DNA of 51,684 bases, from contig NZ_VOSS01000080.1 in the NCBI RefSeq assembly GCF_007997035.1, positions 1 to 51,684 of the forward strand. Direction: 5' to 3'. Position numbers and translations under genes: made by a program. Positions 50,257 to 51,684 of the stretch are shown in pieces. The DNA is from Ralstonia sp. TCR112. GTDB taxonomy: Bacteria; Pseudomonadota; Gammaproteobacteria; Burkholderiales; Burkholderiaceae. Each line of letters opens with the position of its first letter. Position 1 is the stretch's first letter. The notes below the pieces were generated by a model. The model saw only the letters and a program-made list of their open reading frames with translations, did no database searches and was not told the origin of the DNA.

Positions 50257-50272
50257 TTGACGTATACGTCAA
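50257..50272. promoter_or_regulatory. 16-bp palindrome TTGACGTATACGTCAA upstream of ghrA/HMG-CoA lyase
   Basis: TTGACGTA and its mirror TACGTCAA are perfect. The palindrome is 25 bp from the ghrA ATG and contains the -35-like TTGACG, so a bound regulator would act at the promoter. It fits the general look of LiuR-type (MerR family) operators of leucine/isovalerate genes, which I recall only loosely. It shares TGACG-N4-CGTCA with 21986-21999. Confidence 0.6.
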
Positions 50273-50283
50273 GCAGTGTAGCA

Positions 50284-50310
50284 GGGGCCGCCAAGGCGTG
50301 TGGCGGCCCC
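50284..50310 (-). terminator. Stem-loop after the liuD-like gene
   Basis: GGGGCCGCCA and TGGCGGCCCC form a perfect 10-bp stem with a 7-nt loop, 31 bp past the carboxylase stop. No T-run follows on the minus strand, so it is at best a weak intrinsic or factor-assisted terminator between the liu gene and the ghrA operon. Confidence 0.55.
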
Positions 50311-50340
50311 CTCTAGCGTTATTCGACGGTCATTCGGGCG

Positions 50341-51684
<1,344 letters not shown>

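Overview
The window is a 51.7 kb stretch of GC-rich chromosome, densely coded on both strands, with no rRNA, tRNA, insertion sequence, prophage or CRISPR array. Protein content (fused isobutyryl-CoA mutase, Burkholderia-type porin, YtcJ/DoxX/XapX hydrolase operon, PiuC iron operon, branched-chain acyl-CoA genes) points to a beta-proteobacterium of the Burkholderiaceae, most likely Ralstonia or a close relative such as Cupriavidus. This is an inference from proteins; no phylogenetic marker is present.

Layout. 60-4957, minus: DMT transporter with AraC regulator, DUF427 protein, ammonium channel Amt with a clear sigma-54 promoter and an NtrC-like site, and a secreted hypothetical protein. 5268-8555, plus: icmF, the B12-dependent fused isobutyryl-CoA mutase. 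8569-14761, minus: an Asp/Glu-racemase-family enzyme, a PotABCD-type ABC transporter and a porin, divergent from a GntR/FCD regulator; two TTGTGCACAA palindromes sit in the divergent region, one over the porin -35 box. 15771-21914, minus: LysR regulator followed by an operon-like run of YcaC-type cysteine hydrolase, alpha/beta hydrolase, XapX, DoxX, YtcJ-type amidohydrolase and DUF1275 protein. 22090-30685: single genes of general metabolism and detoxification (3-hydroxybutyryl-CoA dehydrogenase, PhzF, GNAT plus XRE-cupin regulator, MDR oxidoreductase, DUF1254 lipoprotein, nitronate monooxygenase, PfpI protein, fluoroacetate-type dehalogenase). 30695-34418, minus: Fur-box-controlled TonB siderophore receptor, Sel1 protein and PiuC hydroxylase, translationally coupled.

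The most striking block is 34691-51684. The plus-strand run 34691-45850 looks like an acyclic terpene utilization (atu) cluster: crotonase (AtuE-like), AtuA, an extra acyl-CoA dehydrogenase, a PECR-like SDR, carboxyltransferase AtuC, citronellyl-CoA dehydrogenase AtuD, biotin carboxylase AtuF and acyl-CoA ligase AtuH, with a TetR regulator converging at the end. It abuts a minus-strand run with GhrA, HMG-CoA lyase, YbaK, DUF1289 and an MBL hydrolase, then the 3' part of a second biotin carboxylase (LiuD-like), which marks the start of a leucine/isovalerate (liu) cluster beyond the right edge. By the known Pseudomonas pathway, AtuH activates citronellate, AtuD makes geranyl-CoA, AtuC/AtuF carboxylate it, AtuE hydrates it and HMG-CoA lyase cleaves it; the product re-enters through beta-oxidation and the liu enzymes. 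icmF and the 3-hydroxybutyryl-CoA dehydrogenase fit the same branched and short acyl-CoA theme.

No completely novel system was found. The best leads are the atu-liu neighbourhood with its extra dehydrogenase and non-canonical SDR, a hydantoin-racemase-like enzyme lacking its second catalytic cysteine inside a regulated uptake operon, a dehalogenase with the complete fluoroacetate active site, and several well-formed operators.
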